Shown: piece by piece, positions 14,128-28,202 of the stretch
Layout of the letters: every line of letters starts with the position of its first letter
Numbering within the stretch: the stretch's first letter is position 1
From: Tubulanus polymorphus
Lineage: Eukaryota; Nemertea; Palaeonemertea; Tubulaniformes; Tubulanidae
Length of the DNA stretch: 64,000 nt
Reading direction: 5' to 3'
Assembly: GCF_964204645.1 (NCBI RefSeq)
Contig: NC_134026.1
Span: forward strand, 22,278,650-22,342,649
Made by a program: the position numbers and the translations under genes
Notes under the pieces: model-generated
What the model was told of the DNA's origin: nothing
Databases searched by the model: none
The model's input: only the letters and a program-made list of their open reading frames with translations

Positions 14128-17100
14128 ATACTCAGTAGACCCAGAGACAAAATTTTCCCACGAAATTATAATCATCTCGTCGCGTCTTAATCTAAACAAA
14201 TTCCTTGAATGAATTTATCGATTTAAAGATTCATCATTCACTCGGATCTTGCCGATATTCAATGAAAGACCGAATGGAACCCTTCAAATGCAATAAACTA
14301 CACGCCTGCAATGGGCGAGCATGATTCAGAAATCTACACGATCAAGTGGAAAGGAATTTATGGCCGTCCCATGGCCCCTGGAAGATTTGATGGAGGTGAT
14401 TTGCTTCATTGAGGTGGTTTATAGGTGATCGTCGAAGAATCTGGTATCACACACAGTTCAAGCGTGTGCAAGATGATGACTGGAACATCAATCATAGATT
14501 TGGAGGAGAGAAAATACTGGAATCCATGGCAACAGTTCCGCTAAGACTTTTTTTTTGAAGAGCAAAAATCCGTCACCGATAATCCCTGTCAAAAAGGTGA
14601 GCGGATCAGGCGATGAAAGATTTCCGGCTGCAGCGATGCAAGACGATTCCACAAAAATAAGGATGAATTTGAACGTTTTGCTATCGGATTCAGACTTGTT
14701 CAGCTGTTACTCATAAAACACGACAATAAGCAAATAACATATAAGCAGATGGTTTACATATGTTTCATCATTTAAAAAGCTGAAAGTCTGGTTGCAGCAT
14801 GAGTGAATAAGTGAATACTAGGCTACCACAAGATTTCTCAGTACAGTGGTAGCGGCATAAAATCTGAAGTAGAAAATATTGGTCTAGATCTATAGAAGAT
14901 GAAATTGGATTCATGAAATCTTTGACATACCTATCTCAGTCCCAGATAGAGTTAATCGCTGTCTATCCATATTCATTTATAACCGTGTTGAGTTAAACTA
15001 AATTCTCATATTATTCCATCAATAATCGTGAGAAAGATTTTCAACCATATACGCTGCATACACATTCGATAAATCCGACTGTGAAAAAAGTTGCATGGCT
15101 CGAAATTCAGCAATTTTTCCACCAGTGAAGTGGCGACAATGCGAAGAAACCCCGCATAGGTGACTAAATATTGGTCGTCGATGCTAATGAAATAACGACC
15201 CTAGCGCTGAGCCGATGAGGTGTTTCCTGTCTGGCATTTAGTCAGCCTAACTGATTGCATCCTGGGCTTCCATGGATTTGCATCACCTGAGCTGCCGTGA
15301 ATATTCAACGCTTTTACCCCCGTTGACACAAGAATTACTTCGCAACCTGTTGCCACAGCGTGAAGAGGATAAGAGACCGCGTTCCACGAATGAATATTGT
15401 TAATTCGTATGCATTACGAGTGCAGACACAGCCGATTTGCAGCGATAGTGACAACCGCTACCGCCACCCTAGTCATCGCCGATCTTCTGATCACATCAGC
15501 TCACAGCTCTTGCTTGCATCACTGCAAAGCTCGGTGACATCACAATGAGCCATATTTTATGGCAGTACCCAGGCACTCGTTCTCTGCTATACTCTATCTT
15601 CTTCCAGTTGAGATGTGAATGCTGTGTGTGTGTGTCTGTGTGTGAGGTGGGGGCAGTGCTGATGACATTACAGAAGCATGCCATGTGCTATGCTGAGGAA
15701 CGGAAGGCGATATCGACGCAAAAGCATTATGAAAAAAGATGCAAAGATACCGATACTTGCTATGCATAACTGGGGAAGTTTTAATCTTTTCTAAACGTTG
15801 TGGTACATCATGTTTAAGGAGATCATTCATTTAACAATTGATAAATCATGTTTGTCATATCGTTGAAACGTGTATTGTGATTAAGGAACTATACTATAAA
15901 GACTGTGATTAAAGGCCTTGTGGCAAAATGATTAATTAAGCCAGTTGTCTACTATCAACCCGGGTCCATTGGTGGTGGCAGAGTTTATTGCCAATATAGT
16001 TTTTTTTCTGGTCTGATAGACTACATTGGGGACATGAACCAGAGTAGCACTCAGTGTTTTGAGGGATAAAACAGCAAGACGACATGATCTGTGACGAAAG
16101 GGTCATGAGTTTATAGCAGTTGACAGTAACACAATGGCTGTTAGTCAGTTCCAGTGTAAGTTTTAATCTCAATTTCAACAATGAACTAATTTTGAACTTA
16201 GATGGCTAAAATCATGGAACTGAGATTCACAAACATTAAACAGCCCAATTTTTAACCCACCATTGCATACTGCTCATTTTAGACCATGTCATGCAAACTT
16301 CGCCAACTTTTCTTTTTAGACAAAGTTTATGCAACGTGCTTTCATAAGCGGGGTGGTTTGATATGTGCATTATTCTGGTGATGTGAATTGATCATGCTGT
16401 TTGTCCTACCAGCACCAGAGCCTTTACACATGCTACTGGATTGACTCTGATTGAACGTTACCATGGAAACTCAAAAGAAATGCATTTTCAGCCATATTTC
16501 GGTTGGCAAACTCCTTTCTGTCTCCCTGCTCAAACATAGTCACTTTTTTCTGATTCCGTGAAAAGGCAACGAAAGCATGAAGCACCGCAGTGTTGTCTTA
16601 ATTTGATTAGATTAATGCTAAGGTCTATAGCCCCGTCGTGAAAAATCTAACATTATTCATCATATGCCATCCAATCTCACCGCAAAGGGTAAGTGGTGAA
16701 AAAGCCAATACTCATAATTTGTCGGGATGAAGTTCTTAGCAAACGAACAGATTCATATCCACCATCAATCAATGAATGCATTAGATTTTGTGCGCTCGCT
16801 CCCTCGACAAACCAGACATGTTTGCCGACTACATGCATGCAAAAATATAGCCGACGGTCATCATCAGGACTGACAATTATTCTCAGTTATACACTAATTT
16901 GCGGGAATCTTGAAATAATGAACACAAAGATTTCTTTCGGTTAAAGGGATTCCTACAGTGTCGTTTGAAAGGCTATCAGCTCCTTCTGGTACATGGAGCT
17001 CACAGAAATTGTGCGCTCATGGTGTAGTTTGGGTACAAACACCACTTTGTTTGGGCCAAAGTTGTTACAGCGCATGGGCTCTGTGACTGCACTCTCACTG

Positions 17101-18715
17101 ATGTAAACTCTGCATTCATATTTTCATTGCATTCATATTTTCATTTCATTGCTGTCTTTAAGTTACACTTAAAAAAGAAACGTTTATAGTTTCTCTGGCT
17201 AAAGACTCATGAAGTTTTGGGCCTAGTTTCTTCTGAGAAGATCATTCACTGATCCGCTGCCATATCTGACCATTCTTCTAGTAGCAACGCAGATTCTGGG
17301 ATAGTAAATTTTTTTGCAAATTATCAATAACATTCTATCACAAGCAGCGTAAACATCTGGCTGATTTACGCAAGACTTTTGATAACATCTCCATGCGCAT
17401 CATCTTTAAAGCTTCGTAAGAAGATTTGTGTGGATGTCACCAATAGATGTTACGAGCATTCGCTGCATTCAGTCGATTCAAAATCGATAATATGAAAACT
17501 AATCAGGAAAGTTCGCGACAAAAAAAAAAGAGATTATAACTCTTCAACGCACAGAGCGCATTATGACTGTAGTCAAAAAATTTCAAAAGCTAGTAAAAAG
17601 ATAATTTCATCAGATATTTAAAACTTGGTTGGCTTATCCACTAAAAGATCTAGTGTATACGTATATGTATATTTAGATGTATAAATACATGTATATGTAT
17701 ATGTATTGATCCATAGCTGATCCGAAGGAAACTGTGGATGACACTTTTTAGGTTGAAGAATGAAATTTACCTTCAGGACAAATACCGCAGTATCGTGAGA
17801 TTTCACCCAGGTATAAAGGTATGAGGAAGAAAAGCAATATTCCTCTCATAGTTTGTTGGATGATAACTGCCTGTATAATCTTGAGACAATCATAATGATT
17901 TCCCAGTAACTAGAAACTACAGGATATTCCGATGATAGATAGACACCTCATCAAAAATAATAGTCAGCAGGTAACAAGAAAACAAATGATTATCTTCATA
18001 CATTGATTAACTTGTTAGTCCCACGGTGGTTATCATGTCCACGTATAGCTCATCACACTCCCCACTGGTGAATGATAATATCTCAATCAACTGGTTTTTC
18101 CATGCATAATAATCTGGCCTATGAAAAACTTAAGTCTACCAATGCTACTCATAGATAAACATGAAAGAGAACAACTGCAGTGTAAGTTTTTACTCCACGT
18201 TGCCGTGAATACCAGTTTCGGCTGCCGTTATTCGAGACTGATAGTCCATTACGACGATGTTATCGAGACGCGTGGACTTTGCAAATAACGTCGGGTGCCG
18301 GGTCGATTTATTTCATCATCACGAGCCCGAAATAATTACGCGGCCTGAATCCGAAGAAGAAACAGTAGACGGATTAGGGCTATTAGGCGTTACGACCTGT
18401 TTTGATTAACCGGACGACACTGTGCTCCGATGATTAACCGGTACTTATTACGGTCGTAATCATATTCGCCGGCGGTGCACACGAGGCCAGACGTCGACAT
18501 AATTAAGAATATATGTGTTTATTTCGTTCTCGTGGTGACGGAGGTAGATTATGATGTGGGGCAGTGCGATTTGTTCTGTACATATTCGCGTCACATAAAC
18601 CATTAATGTTTGAAGAATCGCGAAGCTACGGATAACAAGATATAATCATAGCCAAGGATTTCTACTGGTAAAATGGTAATGCTGCCTAATAGCTACAAAT
18701 ACAAGCATAATATAA

Positions 18716-18817
<102 letters not shown>

Positions 18818-19288
18818 ATATTCATGTATCACTTTTATAGAAGCATGCAGGTCTGCAGGTTTTATAGAAGTATCCAGGGTCTGATTCAGATTTCAGGGAA
18901 AGGTGCACCCACAAAATAGGGAATATCATATATGATTAAAAGGGCGTCAGATCAATGGAAAACAATACCTTATTTATGGAAGTACAGAGAACATGCTCAT
19001 GAATTTGAACTTTTTAAGTATCGGGTGATTTTTTATGGTTAATATTATTCATTTTCCCCGTAAAACTTCAGGGCAACGTGACATTCATGGATCCACCCCG
19101 GATGGACCCGGATTACCATTAGTCAAGCAATTATGAATGAGCTGATCTTAACTCTAGTCAAAATTAAAACTGGCTTTGGAAGTTAAAATTTTACCTACAG
19201 GACTCAGTTCGACAGGTGGGAGATTTTGATGACGTAAAGTTTAATTACGGTTAGTTAAAATGAACTACCAATTCTACAATAAACTTAC

Positions 19289-19373
19289 TTCGAGTATAAC
19301 CAAATTCATCTTCTTCTTCTGTTTCAGATTCAGATTCATCCGGTTGACTTGATCCCGTTGTGGCATTCGAATC
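19289..19373 (-). CDS. MPDZ: MPDZ-like exon: acidic linker between PDZ7 and PDZ8
   Basis: 85 bp, phase 0 in, one base out (CGA A|GTAAGT). It encodes DSNATTGSSQPDESESETEE with EEDEFGYTR. Human relatives carry a comparable acidic DSDENEEEDAF run before PDZ8. The linker is shorter than in human PATJ, so an unrecognised exon on either side remains possible. Confidence 0.88.
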
Positions 19374-20699
19374 CTGTAATACAAAACAATGCAATACGTA
19401 TTGAATTATCTAGGGTTCATAGATATTACATCTTCGGTGTCTAATGTTTCATGTCATTTGAGCGATTACCATGCATGTGCCAAGGAGAGTTTTGAGTGTA
19501 CAAACAAACCTTCTTCCTTGGTAATGCTTAAGTAAAATATCCTGAAAAAGGACCAGCATTTGAAAAACCTCAGCACATGCTTGGTAACGCTTGTTTATAC
19601 CCAGTCATCTTGATGAATAACGAGTAGTCAGTACATTTATCCACCAGGTCTAGTCATCGAAATTCACGTGCAAGATAGAATTGGATCAAAGTGGTTTTTC
19701 ATTGACTGGCTACACGTGAAAGAACATGCATACATAATAATATAATCTCTCTGAGATTCACGCAGAATATCAGATAATCAAGAATCTGGTTTGACATTAA
19801 ACTCATAGGTGTCACCATCGGCTTGTAGCAATCGCGATGATTTCTATTCATACTGGTATGCCACAGAGATCTGTATATAAGTTATAAATTCTAATTCTGG
19901 GGGTACATTCTGTATGTTAGTAACACCTACTAGTGGTGACTATTTGGTCGGAGATATATAACTCCTTCCTTTTGGAGAGGTAAGGGTGTGTACTGTACAG
20001 AACTACAAAAAGTGATTTCATTTTTTTCAGTTGGAATATGGTACATTCAAACAAGTGATGGTGAGGACTACTCCATGCGGTCTAGGATATTACTTGTGCA
20101 TACAGCGGGCACTACGAGCCCGGGGGCTCTCTACCCTCTCTCACCTGCTGCGTAATTTTACAATGATTTGCGAGAGGTTTCGCTTTGCAAAGTTTTTTCT
20201 TTACAATTGTCGTCGTAAGATCATCGCTCTCTTCGTCAGAGCTCACATACGACACTTCATCTGGTGGCTGCTAATAGAGTAAATGATGGAAAATTCGCTG
20301 TACTGTAAACGTAAATGTTTAGCGCGGTTCAGAGTAAACAGTAGCGAGTCTTCCATGAGCAACAAGTGTGCTGCTAAAATTGAAATTGAAAAGTAATGCT
20401 TCTTTTGATACATTTGTAACATTGGGGTATTTCTAAAATTAGCCTTTGAGAATATTTCACATAATAGTTAGTATAATAACTAATAACCATATCAAACTCG
20501 TTTTAAGAGCTTTATGAAACTGGAATTTTGAGTCAAGACATTTTTCAACTGTTAATAAACCAAATACAAAATGAATTCTTGCACATGTTTCGGAAAAGTG
20601 CTTGTTGTTTTCAGTGAAATGAATCTACTTTTTACTCTACTCCGATTGAAAATAGAAAAAAATTCTTATCGTTCAAACGATAATCATTTTAAGACTTAC
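19374..20699 (-). other. Intron of 1.33 kb
   Basis: Between the PDZ7 end exon and the acidic linker exon. No repeat or additional exon was recognised with confidence. Confidence 0.7.
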
Positions 20700-20810
20700 G
20701 CATGGCCGGTCCAGTAAACTCTGCACGAGAAAGCTCACTGGATTTGACGCATTCCTGATGATTTCAACTGCTTCGTCGTGAGTCGAGTCTCGTACGTTGT
20801 GGGAATCAAC
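20700..20810 (-). CDS. MPDZ: MPDZ-like exon: end of PDZ7
   Basis: 111 bp, phase 0 on both sides; acceptor TTTTTTCTAG, donor TGC|GTAAGT. It encodes VDSHNVRDSTHDEAVEIIRN and ASNPVSFLVQSLLDRPC. This is the alpha-B helix and final strand of PDZ7, with the family pattern RDxxHxEAVExIRxAxNPVxFxVQS. Confidence 0.95.
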
Positions 20811-20927
20811 CTAGAAAAAACATGTGATTATACAGTTCATACAGTCGTCGGCCTTCATCAATATTTCATGGCAGCAGTTTTCCTGTAAATTATGGCGAAG
20901 TCTGCCGGGAAATACGATAGAACCAAC

Positions 20928-21052
20928 CTCTAGAATTCTATCACCGGTTTTCAAGGTGCCATTTCGCCCGGCTGGGCTGTTTTGTATTACTTGCTTGATA
21001 AATATACCACTGATTGCCGTTTCTTTGGAATTACATAAATCTACCTTACCAC
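20928..21052 (-). CDS. MPDZ: MPDZ-like exon: middle of PDZ7
   Basis: 125 bp, two bases in, phase 0 out at GAG|GTTGGT. It encodes [12 protein letters not shown], then [20 protein letters not shown] and LKTGDRILE. Human MUPP1 has SGIFIKHVLEDSPAGKNGT-type sequence here. The exon ends at the GDRILE position, equivalent to the DELLE intron sites of PDZ4 and PDZ8. Confidence 0.95.
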
Positions 21053-21306
21053 CTAGAAACAGAACGAGTTAACATTCAATCATATTTCTACTAAGCATAG
21101 ACCTGTTAACGGTTGTTTTAGAGCCAGGTCCAATTCTTGATAAGAATGAGAAATTTAGGTTAGATCACAGAAAATGAAGATTCACCGAACATATGTCCAA
21201 ATTGACTGACAATGACTCTCAATGATAGTTGGTGGTTTTATAGAAGCCAAGCCATGTTAACCTCGGGAGACCACGCGAAAAGTCGAATTAAGATTATTCA
21301 ACTCAC

Positions 21307-21797
21307 CTACTATACTAATTCCTAAACTCTGACCTGCTTCACGTTCTAACTCTATCAGTCGTGGAGGCCCCCAACTTTCGGCGCGGATAGCCGCCGCTGG
21401 TTTATCCAATGAGAGTGATCTTTCGCGAGGCACGTGTTTTACGTTTTGCATTGTTGGGGTAGTTATTTTATATTTCTCTTCGACACCCTGAATGTTATTT
21501 GCATACATTACTGTACTTTCCGTTTTATGCAAGTCGTCAGTTTCATTTTGAGCAATAACAGTTATTGGTAAATCGTTCACTATATTTGCTTGATTATTAT
21601 TTTCATTGATATCCGGGTCCGTACTGGACTCCTTAGTTCGGCTATCCTCTCCGACCTCTTCCTCCTCTGTACTGTTATTTAACGTTAAAAATACGCTAGT
21701 TTTCTGTTGAATCTGCGGTGAAGTTAGGCCGTGCTCTTCATCTGAAGATTCTGTACCGGAGTGCTTCACGAATTGACTTGGATGGATGAGCTTGGAA
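21307..21797 (-). CDS. MPDZ: MPDZ-like exon: acidic linker and start of PDZ7
   Basis: 491 bp, one base in, one base out (GTA G|GTGAGT), after acceptor CGTTTTTCAG. About 140 residues of hydrophilic linker include ESSDEEHG, NSTEEEEVGEDS and DINENNNQ. Then come PRERSLSLDKPAAAIRAE and SWGPPRLIELEREAGQSLGI, SIVG, the start of PDZ7 with an SLGI loop. WGPPRxVE is the hallmark lead-in to PDZ7 in this family. This is the longest exon found. Confidence 0.95.
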
Positions 21798-22162
21798 CTG
21801 AAAAACGAAATGATAGTATTCTCATTTTTAAGTCAAACTTTCAACTTGCAGAGACTTTGAAATAGTCTTAAATTTTGTATTACTATGGATAGTCCTATTT
21901 TTCCACTGAACCAGACATGGGCTGGCTAATGCAGAGACTACCATCACCAGATAATCTACTCCAGAGCACCATTTATTCGACTATTGGTTAAATGAGTTAA
22001 CAGACGGTTTAAGTCAAATCTGTTCCATAAACTGGGTCCATACACCATACATATGAGACTAAGCGAACTCAAACCAGAAATGATAAATTTTCTTGTTTCA
22101 CGTGATAAAGAATCTCGAAATGTGTAATCATTGAAAACTTGTTAGAGTCAGGTTGAAACAAA

Positions 22163-22418
22163 AGCTGCGATCACACGGAAACGATTTGGCCTGCGCTAAA
22201 TTGGCATGGATCAGGCCCGAGTCAAATTTAGACCATGCCTAATTGAAGAGTAAAGTGAATTATTTTGGAAACCAGTTGCAATTCGCACGCAATAATTTGA
22301 CCCGTGCTAGAATTTGGCTCTGGGCCTGGTCCAATGTTTCCGGTGGGGCGAAAAGGGCCCACTTGGCACTCGTATGAAATTTGGCATAATGGGCCAAAAA
22401 TCTTATGTGATCGCAGTT
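22163..22418 (+). mobile_element. GGCC-rich MITE family copy, 256 bp
   Basis: It begins AGCTGCGATCACACGG and ends with the near reverse complement TGTGATCGCAGTT. The interior carries GGATCAGGCCCGAG, CATGCCTAATTGAAGAG and CCAGTTGCAATTCGCACGC as in the other copies. No coding capacity. Confidence 0.82.
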
Positions 22419-24937
22419 AAAAAATAGTATTAATTGAATGTATATTTGCAGTTCTTTGCCTTTGCGACTAACAGAACCTCTTCTGGAATACGTGTCTTCC
22501 CTTGACATGCTTAGATCTAATTAAACCGAGCGATAAATCTTTATCGATGCACTAAAGGACCGGTGAATTTCCCAGTTCTGTCATTAAAAGTGATGTATCA
22601 TACATATACATAGCTAATGCTTCATATCACCTGTAAATATTATCACAAGAGTGGTTGCATAAACATACCGAATAAAACAGCCGTCAACGAGCACAAATAT
22701 AATTCATATTTCAGTTGAAATCCTAATGACTTTTAGATAATACCGATATGAAACCAAATGTTACATATGCATTCATATCTCATACATTTTTCATATTTCG
22801 ATGTGCTTCCTTATTATCCTATGCAGGAATTTGTGTAGTGTGATCCTTAGATCTATGTTATCTGCTTTGACAATCCCCGCAACAACTGTGCTACCTGGCA
22901 AGCAAGGATCCACCAGGGTTCGGTAGAAGTTGTTCAGTTTAGTTCAATAACGATTTAGAACTTTTCGAACCGATATCGATTTGCGATAATTGAAATACTC
23001 CGTGATTGATTTTAGTGTCCCAAATCTAGTACATCTCAACGAGTACATTGGAAACGCCATGTTCATATTATCGACAAAGCGTACACATTATTGAGATATC
23101 TCCGATAATTTCCAAACACTGTGTATGGATTAATCAATTCAGGATCAACTGTATCTCCATCAGCAGATATTATAATTCTTTGAACTGGAGATGACCGTTC
23201 TCGGCACCAGAGAAAATCTCTGAGCGCAAAGTTTGAAAAATTTGATTTTGCATATGAGAGCAAATTCAAAGTTGACAATTTCAAACTATATCTTTTTTTA
23301 GTGAAAATGGTTCTGAAAAGAGTGATAGGGTTGACTAATTTAACAGTTGTGAGATTAATTTGAGTCACTCAGTCTGCTGTTCAGAGGAATAGACATTGGG
23401 ACAAACTCGTCCAAAATCGAAACGTTTAATCAATGAATTCATCGGTTGGAAATGAAGCAAATGTTCAGCCTACGAGACTTTAGACTTAGAGATCAACTCA
23501 ATACAACAATCAATAATGCTCTCCACTCAATTGCATTAAGATGTATGTAGTTTAAGATGAACATTGCAGACAATCACAGTTTATGCAATTATTTCAGTCT
23601 ATACAGTGTGTCCCAGCGCTGTAATTATCGCAATCAATTTTGTCGATTATCTATCTCAGAACTCATCACAGCTGCTGACACGATCACGCCTCACAATATA
23701 GAGGTGAATCTAAGAAGTACCTAATCCTTCGAAGGTTAACAAGCCTATATAACCTGTGCTAATGACTGGATTGTTGATACCTTTCTCTAAAAACGAGTGA
23801 ATCTTTTGGTCATTGAGAAGCATATTGTCAGTTCAACTGCTTACTATTTTCAACTTTCTTTCAACAATATTTAGGATAAGGTATAATGAAGACGACAGAG
23901 TAAACAGCATACTTCACCAAAATGTCTCTCCCTTCGCCTCTACCGCAACACACACTTAAAATTACAGCCCTGTTAATAGGATACAAAATATCTAGAAAGT
24001 CAAGATTTGGGATATTTTCTGATTTAACTGAACACTTTCGACTCACCAAAAATCTCTTGCTAACACTTGTAACATCTCCCTATGCGACAGTACAATTGTA
24101 GCGGGGATAAAAGCTACCAACTGACCGCTACACAATGATGTCTTAAAATACTCAAGAGTTCTTAAAATACTCGATGACCTATCAATCAAAGAAGCTCATT
24201 TTTGTTGCAAGAAATATTCACCATACTAACAGCGATATCGCGATGAAAATTCGATCGTACCAGGAAAGGATTATTTCGATTGCTGACTACATATTTGTGG
24301 GTTTATTTGCGGCTGTTGTGGTGTGACAATGCAGGGTGAGCTATACGCGATGTTAGTTCAGCGAAAATAATACGAGAAGAAACCTAATTGGTCGTGTTTT
24401 TAGTCCTGACATTTGCAAATGCCACTCCCGCATCGCTTTCATTCATTTCACTACTAGAAACGCACACAGACACGTTCACGTCCTAGTGATCCTATTATTC
24501 CACGAAACCCTAAAAACCGAAACGCCGGGGTCTATTTTCACGGTAAAACTACAGATTTCTCAAACGATAAATAACGCTCGGGTTCCGCGAATTAATCAAC
24601 GAGCCTTTCTTAGCAGCGATACGACTGGAAATGATTTCAACAAATTATCAACGACGTCTCTCTCATCATTCAAGGCTGCGAGCTTGGTTCATAGTCACTT
24701 CTTTGAAAATACGAAATAAAACCAAAAAATGCTCAGTTCAGTTCAGATGGCAAGACAGAATTTGATTTTAGAATTACGGTAATTAGGAAAATCATAATTA
24801 TGACAAAGCTGAAACTAGCGAAATGTTCTCCCTTACTAGGGATAGAATAAGGTGGTAAAATTTTTTGTTCTCTGCAAAATCCTCAATATTTCAAATACAC
24901 TCAATTTTGATAGGCAACTAACTCAACAAGTCCTTAC

Positions 24938-25242
24938 TTAACCCCTTCAGTGATGATTATTCAATACCCGAAAATGCTGGCGATTTTTGGTTAGTAGCCA
25001 TAGTTTGACTTTGCGCCTAGCCCATCTTAAAGACGGGTGTTAAAAATTCCACCCCAGTGTGTTGTATAACAGGCACACTGCTATAGTGAGTTTACACCAT
25101 GGTGCGGAGTATCGTTACTCATATTTCAATAGGGATAAAAACTAATCATAAATAACATGAATACATGGCAATGTGGTATACTAGCAAAGTCCATCACTGA
25201 TTCATACACCGCACTGCAGTGTAGATGTACTGAGAGGGTTAA
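24938..25242. mobile_element. TTAA-flanked piggyBac-like MITE, copy 1
   Basis: TTAA at both ends encloses CCCCTTCAGTG on the left and the matching ACTGAGAGGG on the right. The interior, including a CACACTGCTATAG block and CACCATGGTGCGGAGTATCG, resembles the copy at 55419-55719. TTAA target sites with CCC ends are typical of the piggyBac superfamily. No transposase is present. Confidence 0.65.
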
Positions 25243-27860
25243 ATGAATGAATACAGCAGAGCTTCAGTGAGGTTTAAGGCATATTAAGGTATCCAAAATT
25301 AATTTCATATTCTGAAAGTATAGACCTAAACTAATAATGGTACAAAACCAACTCAATTATCGAAGTTATTGTATAATCCGATGGGTTGTGAAATTGTAAT
25401 TGGAGGCTGCTATATTATCACTGGTAGCAACTTAATCTGCTCCTTTGTAGTGATAATCAAAGTAAACAATTTTGGTACAAAAGCCTCGAGGCAGCCGAGA
25501 GCATGCAAGAAATGGATTTCAAGACACGTATAGCTGTTGGACAGTGAATTCGTATCACGCCGACAAGCTGTGATAATAATCAAGCAATGAAATGTTACTG
25601 CAGGGAACCACAGCAAAACTCATGATACTTGCGCAAGACTTTTAGTGCACCAATAGCTTCCGGACAAAATTTCTCGAATCCTCCTCGGTGATATCAAATT
25701 ACTTGAATCGATAATCATGCCGAGACATCATGATGAAATCTGACGCCGGTTTTCCTAAAAGGCTGATGAAATATCTATGAGAAAACTTAGTATTGGAATG
25801 CTCGCAGTAATCAATTTTCCTGTCTTGGGGGAATATCATTTCAATTGGATCATACATTTGAAATTGACTCAATTCTACACTTAAGCCCTTGAAATATGTT
25901 TTCAACCTAAGCCATGTTAAATATCCCACAATAATTCAGCCAAAGATTACCAGTAAACTACCAGTGCGTCTGATGATGGCAATAGGCTTTAGCTGAAACG
26001 TTGTTCAAATGTTGCTCCTGGAGCTAGTTGCTCAGTGGATAGTTGACACGGTGGAAATTGAAAATTTTTCTTTTTGCTCCACTCGATTTTATGTGTTCTT
26101 CTGAAGAACGTCAAAGAATAAAGATGGCGGATTTCCGCCTCGGATTGCATAGTGCACTTCCGGGGGCGGTGTAGGAAAAATCATTGGCGATCAATAAAAA
26201 TTCAGAGAAAATTGGCAAAAACAATAGGAAAAACTTCAGTGTTACCATGGTATTTAACCAATGGCCCACTTAAACCAACTTTCATGCAACTGAATCAAAA
26301 TATCAAAATCCAACAGTTGAAAATGATTCAGGCAGAGCGCAATTAATCAGTCTCCTGATGAATGGCAAAAAGGCCACTTGGATAAAACGAGTCTGCTCAT
26401 CCTAGTGGAAGACCCAGTATCTCGGTAAGCTATCTACCTGAGAGTATGTGGATCGTAGAAACTAAAGCTAATATACCTAACTTATATAGACATACTTGAC
26501 AAAGCTAACCACTTGAAGATAATATCTACTGAGCATTCGCTACATTTCAATCAAGAAGCCAGACCAGTCTCATTAATCTGAAACTGAATGATCACAGGGT
26601 TTCACTCACTGAATACTGTGGCTGTCAGTCATGATCGACAATCGATTTTGAGAATCCAGACTAGTTTAGCCGCAGAGTGAAACACAATTACGCATACGGA
26701 ACCAAAGAACGTAACTGCAACTGGCTTGAGTGAAATCATAACCTTCTCAGAGATAGGATTTCGAGCTGAGCTTAATATTCTAATGTAAATTCTGCATAAA
26801 AAATTCAAGAAAAGTGTAATTGACGATCACAATACCTTACTGTCACATATGTATTGAAAATGAGAATGGAAAATGTAAATGATCTAAGTGTACTAAATGC
26901 ACAATAACATATCCCAGCAACAGCCAGTCTTATTTCAAAGCGTACTTACAACCACGTCTGCTATATCTGATGTAAACATACCTTACTGATAACTGATGTC
27001 GATATTCCAGCGGTTAAAGCTAATATCAGATAGAGTTAAATTCCTAAATAAGAAAAATCTATATATTTCCACTAGATAGCTTCGGTCGGGGTAAATGTAG
27101 GTAAATTAGGCGTCATCTGTGTACAGTAACGACAACGACGACGCAACGGCAATGTATCTCCACTGCTGAGAACGATTTTCAGCGAGTACTGTATGTACAC
27201 ACCAACGCTCCATCAGTGCAGAGTTAAAGTCAATTGTTCACGCGTGGGGCTTTATTGGATTGAATGCGACCTTGCGCAAGTACAAACATGGCATTCGCCA
27301 TTGACTTCCCTCTCGCGTCTCTATCTCTCGCGTCTCTATCTCTCCCTCGGAACGAATATTACAAATTTCATTCCAACGTTTATTCAATATATAGGAACGA
27401 ACGCAACTGAAACATATGTCACCATAGCATATGTATGAATCGCCCATTACAATGGCTGATCAGAACCGCCGGCAAAATACCACGATAAGATCAACTAAAA
27501 TACATTGATTATGGTTTGATCATTCGGTAAAGCTGATTTTAAAAATGAACATAGAAAAGAAATTGGTTTGAACGAGGACCGGTTTCAACGATAAGTGCCA
27601 AGAAATCCTGTAAGATACCCTAGAACTCCGAGAATCATTCTTTTAGCAGTACCTTGATACCATAGATGCTGTAGATTATTGTAAATTGATAACAGAAAAT
27701 CTGCAGCAGATGTAATATACTTTACACAGAGTCCCATTTGAAAATTACAGTCTGTAATCTGTCCATCGTAATCCTTCGGCCTTTGATACAAGCGCTTAAC
27801 GAGATGCTAGCCTTCCCACGAAATTACAGCAATTTGAAATCGGATACCTACTTAAATAAT

Positions 27861-28202
27861 AGCCGCGATCACTCGGTGATGATTTGGCCCGGATCAGGCA
27901 CGGGCCAAATTTGGCCCGTGCCCAATTAGAGAGCGCGTTCACACGCAAACCATTCTCTCGATACTAAACAATGCTCAAACAAAGCGAAGTGGATCATTTC
28001 CGGTGCCAGTTGCGATTCAAATGCAATCATTTGTCTGGTGCTAAACTTTGGCTCGGGCCTGGTCCGATGTTTTAGGTCCGACGTTTTAGGTTGGGCCAAA
28101 TTTGGCCCGGGACAAACAGGCTCGGGCCCATTTGGCACCCGTGTGAACAGTTGTTCCGGACCAAATTTGGCCCAGGCCAAAAATGCTCGTGTGATCGCGG
28201 CT
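27861..28202 (+). mobile_element. GGCC-rich MITE family copy, 342 bp (near complete)
   Basis: AGCCGCGATCAC at the left and GTGATCGCGGCT at the right form the terminal inverted repeat. The interior is dense in GGCC/GGGCCAAATTTGGCCC palindromes and carries the family core around CAAAGCGAAGTGGATCA. It is the best reference copy in the window. Confidence 0.85.
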
